Shown: one piece after another, positions 46,278 to 54,426 of the stretch
Layout of the letters: every line of letters begins with the position of its first letter
Position numbering within the stretch: position 1 is the first letter of the stretch
NCBI RefSeq assembly: GCF_017498565.1
Contig: NZ_CP071794.1
Location: 1,912,001-1,976,000 of the forward strand
Direction of reading: 5' to 3'
Length of the DNA: 64,000 bases
Source: Parasphingorhabdus cellanae
Lineage (GTDB): Bacteria; Pseudomonadota; Alphaproteobacteria; Sphingomonadales; Sphingomonadaceae
Notes under the pieces: generated by a model
What the model was told of the DNA's origin: nothing
Databases searched by the model: none
The model's input: the letters and a program-made list of their open reading frames with translations, nothing else
Made by a program: the position numbers and the translations under genes

Positions 46278-46661
46278 CTAGCCATTGGGTTCGGGTGCAG
46301 CCATTTGCTGCCAGAATTCCAGTTTGACGCCGTCACAGTCGAGTATCCAGGCAAATTTACCATAGCCTTCATCGACATGGCCCAGAATTTCGAGGCCTTT
46401 CGCTTTGAGTTGTTCGACATATGCATCAAGGTCATCGACGCGCAGATTGATCATGAATTTCGCCGCACTCGGCTCAAGATAGTCGCTGTCCGGGGGGAAA
46501 TGGCTGATCAAACTATAAGGTTTGTCCCCCTTTTCGTCAGACCAGTTGAGCATCGGACCATATTCACCGTCCAACTCCAAATTTTCCTTATACCATCGCC
46601 GCGTCGCCGCTGGATCCTTCACAATATGAAAAACCCCACCTAGCCCGGTGATCTTTGCCAT
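46278..46661 (-). CDS. VOC family protein (glyoxalase/bleomycin-resistance fold)
   Basis: A 127-residue protein with one pair of beta-alpha-beta-beta-beta modules: VFHIVKDPAATRRWYKENL (module 1) and FMINLRVDDLDAYVEQLKAKG (module 2), ending in DCDGVKLEFWQQ with the likely metal Glu. The His in FHIVKD and this Glu fit metal sites of the superfamily. The substrate is unknown. It is convergent with msrB, 23 bases apart. Confidence 0.85.
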   Translation of the reverse strand: MAKITGLGGVFHIVKDPAATRRWYKENLELDGEYGPMLNWSDEKGDKPYSLISHFPPDSDYLEPSAAKFMINLRVDDLDAYVEQLKAKGLEILGHVDEGYGKFAWILDCDGVKLEFWQQMAAPEPNG

Positions 46662-46727
46662 CTCGCCCTCCCTGGTCTGCGTAAATCAGCACGTAACACA
46701 ATGTATCACATTTTATCTTGCATCAAG

Positions 46728-48509
46728 CTATTGTTTTGGCACGACTCTCCATAGCGATGGGGCGCTGCCCGAGAGCTTGACAGGTTCCAACCAGTCCGGC
46801 TGTTCATTTTCGCCAAGCATAGCCCAAAGACCCTCAGGATGTTTTTTGGCATATAGGTTAAGCTCCGCTTCATCCGGACAGGCCAAGATATACCCGATAC
46901 CGCGCGCCTCAACTATGTGGCGCGCTGTTTCTGGCGGTGCGGTAAAAATCCGGATCTGGTCCGCCATGGCACCATCATTGCGGTGATGGCTAGTCGCCAG
47001 CACGCTGTGAGGCGTTTGCACTAATATCTCAGGGCCAAAATCAAACGGAGCGATCATATGACTGCGCGGCAAGGCGTTAAGTGCCGCCAGTGATTCTGAT
47101 GAATCACAAGCCAAACTGGCATCTGATGATTTCGTCTTCTTCACATCTGCCCCCGCCTTCTTTCCATCGACCGCGTTCATCATGCCCAGCATGAGCGGTC
47201 CCGGCAGGATCAGGAAAACCACCGCCACAGTCGCCAAAATTCGGGTGAGCGGCCGCGTGATCGCGCGCGCGCGGACAAATGCATTTTGGACCGCCCAGCC
47301 GACCAGCGGCAGCGCATATACTGCCGCCACAGCTGCGGCGCGTTGGACCAATAGGGATACGATAAAGGCCCACAACAGGGCGTAGGTCAAAAGAAACAGC
47401 TTTTCGCGATCAACCCCATCCGACCCTCGCCATTGGATATAAGCCAGGCTCCCAAGACCAACGACAATCGAACCACCAAATAGCGTGACAATCTCTTTCC
47501 ATGGCTGGGTCCAGATCGGCATGCCTTCACGGACATTCACCAGCCAATAGTCCCGAACCATCGGATCCAATTGTCCGAAGGCGCTGCCGACACATTGCGG
47601 TGCACTCGCATAAAATGTGCCCAAGGCTGAACCTCCGGCGACACCGAGGGCCATCAGGCGTACCGGCCACGAAGCGGGAGCAAATTTGATCGCCGGCAAA
47701 ATGACAAGCGCACCGGCAGCGCAAGCCATAAGATGGGCCGGGGCAATCGCATCACAATAGTTGACGAGAATTTCAATCTGTCCATGATTGACCAGATAGA
47801 GGACAAGCGTACCGACCAGAAATCCGGCCAGCGTCCAAAATAGCCTTACCCCTTCGTCCAGCGAAACGACCCAGCGAAATGACAGCAAAGCAATAAACGC
47901 CACAGCTAAAGGCAAACCTTCGAGCGATATCGACAGCCATAGCGCCAGCGACAGGCCCATGACTTGCCCCGCCTTGCGCTTATCTGGCCAGAACATGGTC
48001 CATAATACCGCCAGTGCGAGCACGATCTGCCACCCGTGATGATCAATCCGCATCGGTCTCAATTGTGCGACCACCGCAACAGCAGTTGCTGTGAGGGCAG
48101 CGGATAACAGAGCAATTTTGCGATCGAACAGCTGCTCCGCAATTTTTGCGACCAACCACATGGCAAGGCCCAACGCAACCAATGGCACGATGACCATGGC
48201 CGCGAGTTCGGCGGATGCTGGACCGATAACTGGGCTCAAAATTAATATAACCAAAGCCAAAGGCAACTCAACCAGACGCGGCCAGTGCATGGGCTGGCTA
48301 TCTGGCGAGGCAATCCTATATTGGGTGGTATCGAACCAGCTTTGTCCGGCCAACCAATCACGCAGCTGCACCTGACGCAACTGATCATCCGGTCCCCAGC
48401 CGATGCCCGAGACGATCTGATCGAGCGACACGACGATCAGCACGGCGCTAACGGCGAGCCAAATCAGGATGAGGGGAAGCTTGCCGCGCAAGCGGTCAGT
48501 CAAGGTCAT
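46728..48509 (-). CDS. Multispanning membrane protein, GT-C/STT3-like
   Basis: A 593-residue protein with about 12 helices and a soluble C-terminal part (about 440-593). The first loop reads GPDDQLRQVQLRDWLAGQSW and a later one MRIDHHGWQI, the acidic/His loop placement seen in GT-C glycosyltransferases and STT3-like oligosaccharyltransferases. The C-terminal domain has DFGPEILVQTPHSVLATSHH, as in proteins that handle lipid-linked sugars. The call is structural analogy only. It is coupled (ATGA) to the sulfatase-like gene upstream, which in turn overlaps gtrA, so a lipid-linked glycan role is likely. Confidence 0.65.
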   Translation of the reverse strand: MTLTDRLRGKLPLILIWLAVSAVLIVVSLDQIVSGIGWGPDDQLRQVQLRDWLAGQSWFDTTQYRIASPDSQPMHWPRLVELPLALVILILSPVIGPASAELAAMVIVPLVALGLAMWLVAKIAEQLFDRKIALLSAALTATAVAVVAQLRPMRIDHHGWQIVLALAVLWTMFWPDKRKAGQVMGLSLALWLSISLEGLPLAVAFIALLSFRWVVSLDEGVRLFWTLAGFLVGTLVLYLVNHGQIEILVNYCDAIAPAHLMACAAGALVILPAIKFAPASWPVRLMALGVAGGSALGTFYASAPQCVGSAFGQLDPMVRDYWLVNVREGMPIWTQPWKEIVTLFGGSIVVGLGSLAYIQWRGSDGVDREKLFLLTYALLWAFIVSLLVQRAAAVAAVYALPLVGWAVQNAFVRARAITRPLTRILATVAVVFLILPGPLMLGMMNAVDGKKAGADVKKTKSSDASLACDSSESLAALNALPRSHMIAPFDFGPEILVQTPHSVLATSHHRNDGAMADQIRIFTAPPETARHIVEARGIGYILACPDEAELNLYAKKHPEGLWAMLGENEQPDWLEPVKLSGSAPSLWRVVPKQ

Positions 48510-49876
48510 TGCGCGACTTCGGGCTGTCCTTTGGCTTTCAGGTAAAGCCAGGGAACCCGCTCAGGGTCAAATTGGGAGCGGTTGTGCCGGTCAAAATAGG
48601 GCGGCATGTGATCACCGACTATCAATATGTCGGCATCGGGAAAATCGCTCGCGGTGATTTCCTTGACCAGCGCCTTGTCAATATCATCAAATATTGCAAA
48701 CTGCCGGCAAATCATCGGGAAATCCTTGGCCAGTTCCGGTGATACTCGTTGGCAATCATCGGCGTTCAAATTCAGCCCCGTCGGAACAGGCAAATGCGCG
48801 TTGAGCGTCAGCCAGTAGAGAAAGGTCGGCTGTTCGGCCTGTTTCAGGCTTTCCGCCATCAACCGGGGTATCTGCCGATCGCAAGCACCAGCAAAAACAC
48901 CGCCGCACCACTCCGCGCCCTTTTCCTGGAGATCGGGCCAGAATTCTTGGCTTTGGAAGCCAATATTCGGATACCATTCGGCCCGTTTGAAAAATTCGCC
49001 TTTGAAGCTGTGCATAGCATGGGTCGCATAGCCCTGTTTAGCCAGCATGGCAGGCAGGCAGTTAAGCTTCGCGGCGTCTGCCGGATCGAGCAATTCATAA
49101 TAATCGCCCCACTGTCCGCACATTTCCCGAAATTCGCCCGATGTTGTGCTGTTATAATAGAGGCTGGTCCCCTGGCTGACATCATAGCGCGCTTGAATGG
49201 CACTATTCTCATAATAAGCGAACAGCTTGTCAGACATGACCTTATTATCATTGGGCACGCCCAGCGATTCCACCATGATCAGGATCAAATGACGTTTTCC
49301 GTCTGCGCGCGCCGCCAGTCCGGTTTTTTCCACGGCGGATTCGAACGTCGCGCCTGCTGGAGCTTCACGGAAATAATGGCCGCGCATCCCCTGTCCCATG
49401 GCGAAATCAGCGCCAGCCAGTCCGAAGATCAACACGCCGCTCATTAGAATATGCAGCGGCTTTACGAAATTCGTATCCCGCTTGAGCATAAACCAACTGG
49501 TGATCAGCATGCCGAAGATAACGGCGGCAGCAGCGAGATATTCGATGGAATTGGAGGGTTTGATCTCGGCAAAAAATTGCATGGAATATAGAAGCGAAGA
49601 CATCCCGAGATTGAACAGACCTGCCACGAACGACAAGATCGAATAAGCGGTGACACCGGCAAAAGCGATCCATTGGACGACCCGCGGCATGCGCTTGACA
49701 ATCAGGCCGATAAAACCGGCCACCGCAATTTCAAAATGGCGCGGCGGAGCGCCTACGAACCACATCGCCATAAAGGGAATATTGATCAGACCAATCCAGA
49801 TGAAGGACCAGTTGAGGAGCTTTTTGAGATCCGTCGACAGACCTGATCGCGGTGCTTCCATCGTGATTGCTGTCAC
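48506..49876 (-). CDS. Membrane-bound sulfatase-fold protein (phosphoethanolamine/phosphoglycerol transferase-like)
   Basis: A 456-residue protein with five N-terminal helices (about 20-165), then an alkaline-phosphatase-fold domain outside the membrane. Landmarks: HLILIMVESLG with the metal Glu, TTSGEFREMCG holding the Thr/Ser nucleophile candidates, LNAHLPV, and VGDHMPPYFDR near the C-terminus, which carries the Asp/His metal pair. This plan fits LtaS/EptA-type transferases that decorate lipids or glycans, more than a soluble sulfatase. It overlaps gtrA upstream and the GT-C-like gene downstream. Confidence 0.82.
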   Translation of the reverse strand: MTAITMEAPRSGLSTDLKKLLNWSFIWIGLINIPFMAMWFVGAPPRHFEIAVAGFIGLIVKRMPRVVQWIAFAGVTAYSILSFVAGLFNLGMSSLLYSMQFFAEIKPSNSIEYLAAAAVIFGMLITSWFMLKRDTNFVKPLHILMSGVLIFGLAGADFAMGQGMRGHYFREAPAGATFESAVEKTGLAARADGKRHLILIMVESLGVPNDNKVMSDKLFAYYENSAIQARYDVSQGTSLYYNSTTSGEFREMCGQWGDYYELLDPADAAKLNCLPAMLAKQGYATHAMHSFKGEFFKRAEWYPNIGFQSQEFWPDLQEKGAEWCGGVFAGACDRQIPRLMAESLKQAEQPTFLYWLTLNAHLPVPTGLNLNADDCQRVSPELAKDFPMICRQFAIFDDIDKALVKEITASDFPDADILIVGDHMPPYFDRHNRSQFDPERVPWLYLKAKGQPEVAQ

Positions 49877-50331
49877 CGGAATACTCCAAATTTGCGTGTC
49901 AGATATACCACAAAGAAGCTGACAAAAACCGCCGCTCCTTTGGCGAGGACCGGGACAACGCCCATTTCGGTCAGCCAGCTCACGATGCTGACGGTAATGC
50001 CCAAGCCCAACACAGCCGTTCCAATGAACCCGATCCGTTGCAGCTGCAGAGCAGCGCCTTGCCGTGTTTTACCGGGAAAAACGAAGCTCGATGAAATCAG
50101 CCAATGCACGATTATGCCGGCGCTATAGCCTGCTGCTGACGACCAACCGGGGTCGGTTGCAAAGGCAACCAGCACCATGAACAAAGCAACATCAAAGGCG
50201 AGGCTGACAATGCTGGCCAGCAAATAGCGGGTGATCGAAAAGCGATTGAACAAAGCCAGCGGCCCGGGCAGATTTCCTACCCAGATTCCGACGGTAGACC
50301 GTCTATCCTGACCGCTGCGCTCCATAACCAT
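49873..50331 (-). CDS. GtrA family membrane protein
   Basis: A 152-residue protein with four helices typical of GtrA: the opening FSITRYLLASIVSLAFDVALF, then SSAAGYSAGIIVHWLISSSFVF, FIGTAVLGLGITV, and a last helix ending FVVYLTRKFGVFR. GtrA proteins are thought to flip undecaprenyl-linked sugars. GAGG precedes the first ATG at 50331. It begins the three-gene overlapping unit with the sulfatase-like and GT-C-like genes. Confidence 0.87.
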   Translation of the reverse strand: MVMERSGQDRRSTVGIWVGNLPGPLALFNRFSITRYLLASIVSLAFDVALFMVLVAFATDPGWSSAAGYSAGIIVHWLISSSFVFPGKTRQGAALQLQRIGFIGTAVLGLGITVSIVSWLTEMGVVPVLAKGAAVFVSFFVVYLTRKFGVFR

Positions 50332-50350
50332 TCAACCTCGCGCCGCCAGT

Positions 50351-50370
50351 ATCCCCGCGGAGGCGGGGAT
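50351..50370. terminator. Hairpin between the FAD-enzyme gene and gtrA
   Basis: ATCCCCGCGGAGGCGGGGAT folds into a perfect 8-bp stem with a four-base loop. It lacks a T-run on either strand. It may be a transcript-end or processing hairpin for the minus-strand FAD gene, or a small dispersed repeat. A second hairpin follows at 50413. Confidence 0.5.
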
Positions 50371-50412
50371 CCATCTCCAGCCGTTGCAAAAAAACGCGGC
50401 CTCAGGAGATAG

Positions 50413-50432
50413 GCTCCTGCCTTCGCAGGAGC
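50413..50432. terminator. Second hairpin in the same spacer
   Basis: GCTCCTGCCTTCGCAGGAGC is an 8-bp perfect stem closed by CTTC. It lies 31 bases before the FAD gene stop as read on the plus strand, that is, just past the end of that minus-strand gene. Together with the 50351 hairpin it fills the 131-base spacer. No T-run is present. Confidence 0.5.
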
Positions 50433-50462
50433 ACAGATATGGAAAAGGTTCAAAGTACACCG

Positions 50463-52025
50463 TTACGCCGCCTTGCTGGGCTTGCTTTCGGGCTTATCGT
50501 CTTCGATCCGCGTTGGGACATCGCGCATGCTTTCCAGCGCGGCTGCCCGATCTTCGGAGATCACGGTTTCTGCGCCCTCGTCACCGGCCTCGTGATATTC
50601 GGCATCTTCGTTGACGTTCCACACATTCCATTTGCGCGAACCGGCTTCGATATTCTCCACCGTCAGCATCGCGGTCATCATCGCGTGATCCTGGTTGTTG
50701 TAGCGGTGCATACCGTTGCGACCGACCATGTGGAGCGTCGGGAAGCGTGCTTCGAGATCGTCGCGCATGGTTTCGACATTGTCTTCATAGCTGTCATCGT
50801 AAACCGGATAGGCTTTTTCCTGACGCACGACCGCACCGCCGACGACATCTTCGGGCTTGCAGAGGCCGAGGATCGCCATTTCCTTCTTGGCCAATTCGAC
50901 CAGGTCTTCATCGGTGGACGACCAAAGGCCATCATTTTCGAAACAGAAATATTCCAGACCAACACAGGCGATGGATTCATCCGGCACCATTTCCGGCGAC
51001 CAGCTACGGAAATTCTGAACGCGTCCAACCTGCACACGATCATCATGGATATAGATCCAGTTGTCGGGGAACAGGTCTTCGGATTTCACCATGATCGCCA
51101 CGGTCAGGAAGTCACGATAGTTGAGTTCCTGCGCTTCAGGTAGAGATTCCGGCAACGGGTGGATCCGGGTGGCCAGTTCGCGCATCGGCGCAGAGCTGAT
51201 CACATGTTTAGCATTGATAACGGTTTCGCCATCTTCGGTCGAAGCCGACACACGCCAGTTGCCATCGGCATCCTGCGCGAGCTGTTTCAGGCTGTGACCC
51301 ATCAGCACTTCATTGCCTTTGGACCGCACGAAATCACGCGCGGCATCCCACATCATGCCAGGGCCGAGGCGAGGATAACGGAACGTCTCAAGCAAAGTCT
51401 TGGTTTCCATGCCGTCATTGGGTTTCTTGTTGAGACCCAAAGAGCGTTTCAGACCATCGACAACCGCGCTCCAAAGACTGAGACCCTTGATCCGCTGGGC
51501 TGCCCAATCGGCCGACATTTCGTCGCAGGGCATGCCCCAGACTTTCTCGGTATAGGTTTTGAAGAAGATCGAATAAAGCTTCCAGCCAAACTGGTTGACC
51601 GTCCAGTCTTCAAAGCTTTTGACATTTTTGTTCGGGAAGACCTTTGCTTTGGCATAGCTCACCATGCACAAGGTTGAGCGCCAGATGCCCAGATTCCACA
51701 AGGCTTCAAAAGCACGCAGGGGATAGCTGTAGAATTTGCCTTCATAATAGATCCGGCTCATCCGCGGGCGCTGGATAAAATCATCCGGCAGAATTTCGTT
51801 CCACAGATCGACCACTTCCTTGGATTTCGAGAAAAACCGATGCCCGCCAATGTCGAAACGAAAGCCTTCATATTCGACTGTCCGACTGATCCCGCCAACA
51901 TAGGTCGGGTCTTTTTCGATCACTTTGACCGAATAGCCTTTTTTGCTGAGGAGATAAGCGGCGGTGAGGCCCGCTGGTCCTGCGCCGATAATGGCTACAT
52001 CTACGGGGTTAGTCGCGTCAGTCAT
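50463..52025 (-). CDS. NAD(P)/FAD-dependent oxidoreductase (UDP-galactopyranose mutase-like)
   Basis: A 520-residue flavoprotein. The Rossmann opening is [21 protein letters not shown] (GxGxxG at about 13-18), followed by [22 protein letters not shown], the hallmark of the protoporphyrinogen-oxidase/amine-oxidase-like branch that includes UDP-galactopyranose mutase. The C-terminal FAD motif is around [17 protein letters not shown] charged tail follows. It lies upstream of the gtrA/sulfatase/GT-C unit on the same strand, which favours a role in sugar or polyprenyl-glycan chemistry. The reaction is not determined. Confidence 0.82.
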   Translation of the reverse strand: MTDATNPVDVAIIGAGPAGLTAAYLLSKKGYSVKVIEKDPTYVGGISRTVEYEGFRFDIGGHRFFSKSKEVVDLWNEILPDDFIQRPRMSRIYYEGKFYSYPLRAFEALWNLGIWRSTLCMVSYAKAKVFPNKNVKSFEDWTVNQFGWKLYSIFFKTYTEKVWGMPCDEMSADWAAQRIKGLSLWSAVVDGLKRSLGLNKKPNDGMETKTLLETFRYPRLGPGMMWDAARDFVRSKGNEVLMGHSLKQLAQDADGNWRVSASTEDGETVINAKHVISSAPMRELATRIHPLPESLPEAQELNYRDFLTVAIMVKSEDLFPDNWIYIHDDRVQVGRVQNFRSWSPEMVPDESIACVGLEYFCFENDGLWSSTDEDLVELAKKEMAILGLCKPEDVVGGAVVRQEKAYPVYDDSYEDNVETMRDDLEARFPTLHMVGRNGMHRYNNQDHAMMTAMLTVENIEAGSRKWNVWNVNEDAEYHEAGDEGAETVISEDRAAALESMRDVPTRIEDDKPESKPSKAA

Positions 52026-52358
52026 AAATCCGATCCCTGTTCAAAACACGGCACGCGATAGTGCCAGTTCATGTTTCAAAAACCGGAGTGAACGAAATTG
52101 GTTAGCGATAAGTTAATAGGAGCGTAAAATCGGCTATGATGCCCGGAAAAATGTTGAATTTTGGCGGAAACTGGCATATTTCGCGACTCGCAATGGCAAA
52201 ATGTCGTTGCCAACACTCGGAGCCTTTTTGTTAGAGAATGTAACAACCAACTGATTTGAAAACCATTTAGCGTTTCAAATCACAGCAACGACGAAACCGG
52301 TGCGCGTGCCGCACGGGCGTTCTGTCGTTCCCTATGGTTTAATCTCCGAGTAAAAATA
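52026..52358. promoter_or_regulatory. 333-base divergent promoter region
   Basis: This lies between the minus-strand FAD gene and the plus-strand YjhX-like gene, so it must hold both promoters. It is more AT-rich than the genes beside it, with stretches such as AGTTAATAGGAGCGTAAAAT. I see no clear operator, repeat or small gene. The ribosome site before the YjhX-like ATG is weak. Confidence 0.4.
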
Positions 52359-52616
52359 ATGAATATTTCGAAAGCTGAACAGCGCGTGCTTCACGTGCTC
52401 GCTCAAGGCGGACATATCCGCCACAAACGCAACAAGAACAGCAAGATAGACGAAGTGATGTGCGTAACCCGGGATGGTTATGTGCTGTCCGACTGCACGC
52501 TCGACATTTTTGCGCGCCTGAAACGCAGGCGCCTGATCATGTCCCGAAAGGGCAGTCCCTATCAAATCTCTCATCTCGGCCGGGTGTCCGTACGCCCGCA
52601 ACTCGACAACAGATAA
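52359..52616 (+). CDS. yjhX: YjhX family toxin-like protein
   Basis: An 85-residue protein matching the YjhX pattern end to end: MNISKAEQRVLHVLAQGG, then CVTRDGYVLSDCTLDIFARL, and the terminal RPQLDNR. E. coli YjhX is also 85 residues and has been described as a toxin acting on topoisomerase I, with the acetyltransferase YjhQ as antitoxin. Here a GNAT gene follows ten bases later, the same order. Whether this copy is toxic is unknown; YjhX homologues also occur without a reported toxin role. Confidence 0.9.
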   Translation: MNISKAEQRVLHVLAQGGHIRHKRNKNSKIDEVMCVTRDGYVLSDCTLDIFARLKRRRLIMSRKGSPYQISHLGRVSVRPQLDNR

Positions 52617-52626
52617 AGGAATACCA

Positions 52627-53106
52627 ATGAACCAACATAAACCAAGCCCGATCAGACCGGTTGTCCCTGATGACATCCCCGCTTTGAAGCGGGTGATTGA
52701 CGCGACCGATATGTTTCCCTCTGAAATGCTGGATGACATGATTGCCGGTTTTTTCAATGAAGAGGGCAGCGACGAGATATGGCTGACCCATGATAGGGAC
52801 GGTGCTAAAGCCATTGCCTATTGCCGGTCGGAGGAAATGACCGACAGGACATGGAATCTGCTTCTCATCGCGGTCCATCCGGACCATCAGGGCGAAGGCA
52901 TTGGCGCTGCCCTGATGAGTCATATTGAAGAGCATCTGGCCGCTGAGGGTCAGCGGGTACTGATCGTGGAAACATCGGGAACGGACGCTTTGGCCCGCAC
53001 CCGTGAATTTTATCGACTATGTCAATATGATCAGGAATCACGCATCCGCGATTTCTACGCGGATGGTGACGACAAGATCACATTCCGGAAATCCCTGCAG
53101 CGCTAG
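52627..53106 (+). CDS. GNAT acetyltransferase, YjhQ-like partner of yjhX
   Basis: A 159-residue GNAT-fold protein. Motif A, the acetyl-CoA loop, reads LLIAVHPDHQGEGIGAALM (QGEGIG), followed by LIVETSGTDALARTREFY. The N-terminus has PVVPDDIPALKRVI. It starts ten bases after the yjhX-like stop, with AAAGGA before the ATG. Paired order, size and fold match the YjhX-YjhQ toxin/antitoxin arrangement. The acetylated target is unknown, and an ordinary N-acetyltransferase role cannot be excluded. Confidence 0.88.
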   Translation: MNQHKPSPIRPVVPDDIPALKRVIDATDMFPSEMLDDMIAGFFNEEGSDEIWLTHDRDGAKAIAYCRSEEMTDRTWNLLLIAVHPDHQGEGIGAALMSHIEEHLAAEGQRVLIVETSGTDALARTREFYRLCQYDQESRIRDFYADGDDKITFRKSLQR

Positions 53107-53119
53107 GTTTTCTTGATCC

Positions 53120-53155
53120 AAACGCCCAGCCTGTTTTTTGATAGGTTGGGCGTTT
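53120..53155. terminator. Hairpin terminator between convergent genes
   Basis: AAACGCCCAGCCT, a ten-base T-rich loop, then AGGTTGGGCGTTT pair over 13 positions with one G-U. The A/T ends make it usable in both directions for the GNAT gene (plus) and the 53171 gene (minus). Confidence 0.75.
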
Positions 53156-53170
53156 GCTTGTCATGCGCTC

Positions 53171-54388
53171 TTAATGGTGATTGGTTTCAGAAAGAGTTTC
53201 TGTCAGTTCTTTGGTTGCTGAATCGTACCGCTGAAGTAGCGATTCCAACATAGATTTGTTAAGTTTCCCGTTAACTGTCGATGTCGCTAGCTGGTCGATC
53301 ACCGCAATAATTTTCTCCTTTCGCTCTTCGATTAAATCTTTCCGATATGGCAATATTTGAAAAGGATCACTTCCAGCCTTCGCGGATGGATCAGATAATA
53401 TGCCATCCAAAATTTGTAATTCCGCATCGGTACTGCTTTCGATTGTGTTATCAATCCATTTCACAATTTGGTGCTGATCGTAACGCTTCCGTTTGTTTGC
53501 TGTAATGCCTTGTAAACCAAGCGATTTCGATAGAATGTCGTCATCACCATATCCTTTTATAAGCGGTTTATTTTCATCGCGAGCAAAGCCGATCCAACAT
53601 TTCCATTCTTCCATATATTTGTCTGTTGGGGTGCAACCAGCAAATGGCATGGGAAATTTTTCTAGGGTGGCAGCATTCGCTCCCGATAAAATCAGTCTAT
53701 CGCCGTCTTGTGCTTGAACCAATGCCTTGGTCCTAATGATCGGAATATTCCCGAGTTGATCCTCTACGCGGGATAGAGAGGCAATTATCTGCTTTTTGGT
53801 AGGTCGTTCATAAATCCGAATAGCACAAGCTGCGCCGTTGACATTTCCCGAGGAACGATCCCGATGACTTGGCGCAAGATCTATAGTTCGAACGCCTGCG
53901 GCGATAGCTATCTTGTCTCTCTGAAATTTACTGCAGACCACGCTATCTACCACTCGAATAGCGCTGTACTGATTTTCTCCACCGCTCTGGTTAAACTCAT
54001 ATACTTCTTCAACATCATATTGGCGAATAAACCGGATTGCATCATATCCATTTGCAAAAACCAAAGATTGTTTGCTCGAATCGAATGACAGCTTTTGCCC
54101 GACATTCTTTGCTGCAACTGTTTTTGCAACCTTGTTGAGTATGATGTGTTCGTGAAGCATCCAGCCATAATAACCCCCAAACCAAACCACCGTCAGCAGA
54201 ACCCAGAGCATGTGGATTTGGCGCAAGCGGGCTTCAATTAAAAGTCCGATAAACGCAGCATTTATGAAAAAGATCGACCAAACTGGCACCAACAGAAAAA
54301 GCAAAATCAAGCGCAGGCCTGGAACGAGCTGAAGTAAAAACAGCAACACAACTGGAATAAAAAATAGAAATGAGCGGGGGATTCTCAT
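53171..54388 (-). CDS. Membrane-anchored protein of unknown function
   Basis: A 405-residue protein. Three hydrophobic helices at the N-terminus (about 7-25, 28-52 and 60-80) are followed by a large soluble domain containing a QYDVEEVYEF segment and several cysteines (SVVCSKF, AACAIRI, AGCTPTD, WKCWIGFA). The C-terminal 100 residues are helical. The DNA is clearly richer in A and T than its neighbours, and the gene stands alone, which suggests recent transfer. I recognise no family. The start MRIPRSFLFF lies in an AT-rich spacer with no strong ribosome site. Confidence 0.7.
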   Translation of the reverse strand: MRIPRSFLFFIPVVLLFLLQLVPGLRLILLFLLVPVWSIFFINAAFIGLLIEARLRQIHMLWVLLTVVWFGGYYGWMLHEHIILNKVAKTVAAKNVGQKLSFDSSKQSLVFANGYDAIRFIRQYDVEEVYEFNQSGGENQYSAIRVVDSVVCSKFQRDKIAIAAGVRTIDLAPSHRDRSSGNVNGAACAIRIYERPTKKQIIASLSRVEDQLGNIPIIRTKALVQAQDGDRLILSGANAATLEKFPMPFAGCTPTDKYMEEWKCWIGFARDENKPLIKGYGDDDILSKSLGLQGITANKRKRYDQHQIVKWIDNTIESSTDAELQILDGILSDPSAKAGSDPFQILPYRKDLIEERKEKIIAVIDQLATSTVNGKLNKSMLESLLQRYDSATKELTETLSETNHH

Positions 54389-54426
54389 TTCCTGATAATA
54401 GCAAAAAAAATTAATAAATAATCAAA

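Noticed and set aside
48749..49447. 232-codon open frame on the plus strand
   Set aside because: Opposite the sulfatase-fold gene; the metal-site motifs belong to the minus strand.
50439..51143. 234-codon open frame on the plus strand
   Set aside because: Opposite the FAD enzyme; Ile/His/Phe-rich composition typical of antisense reading.
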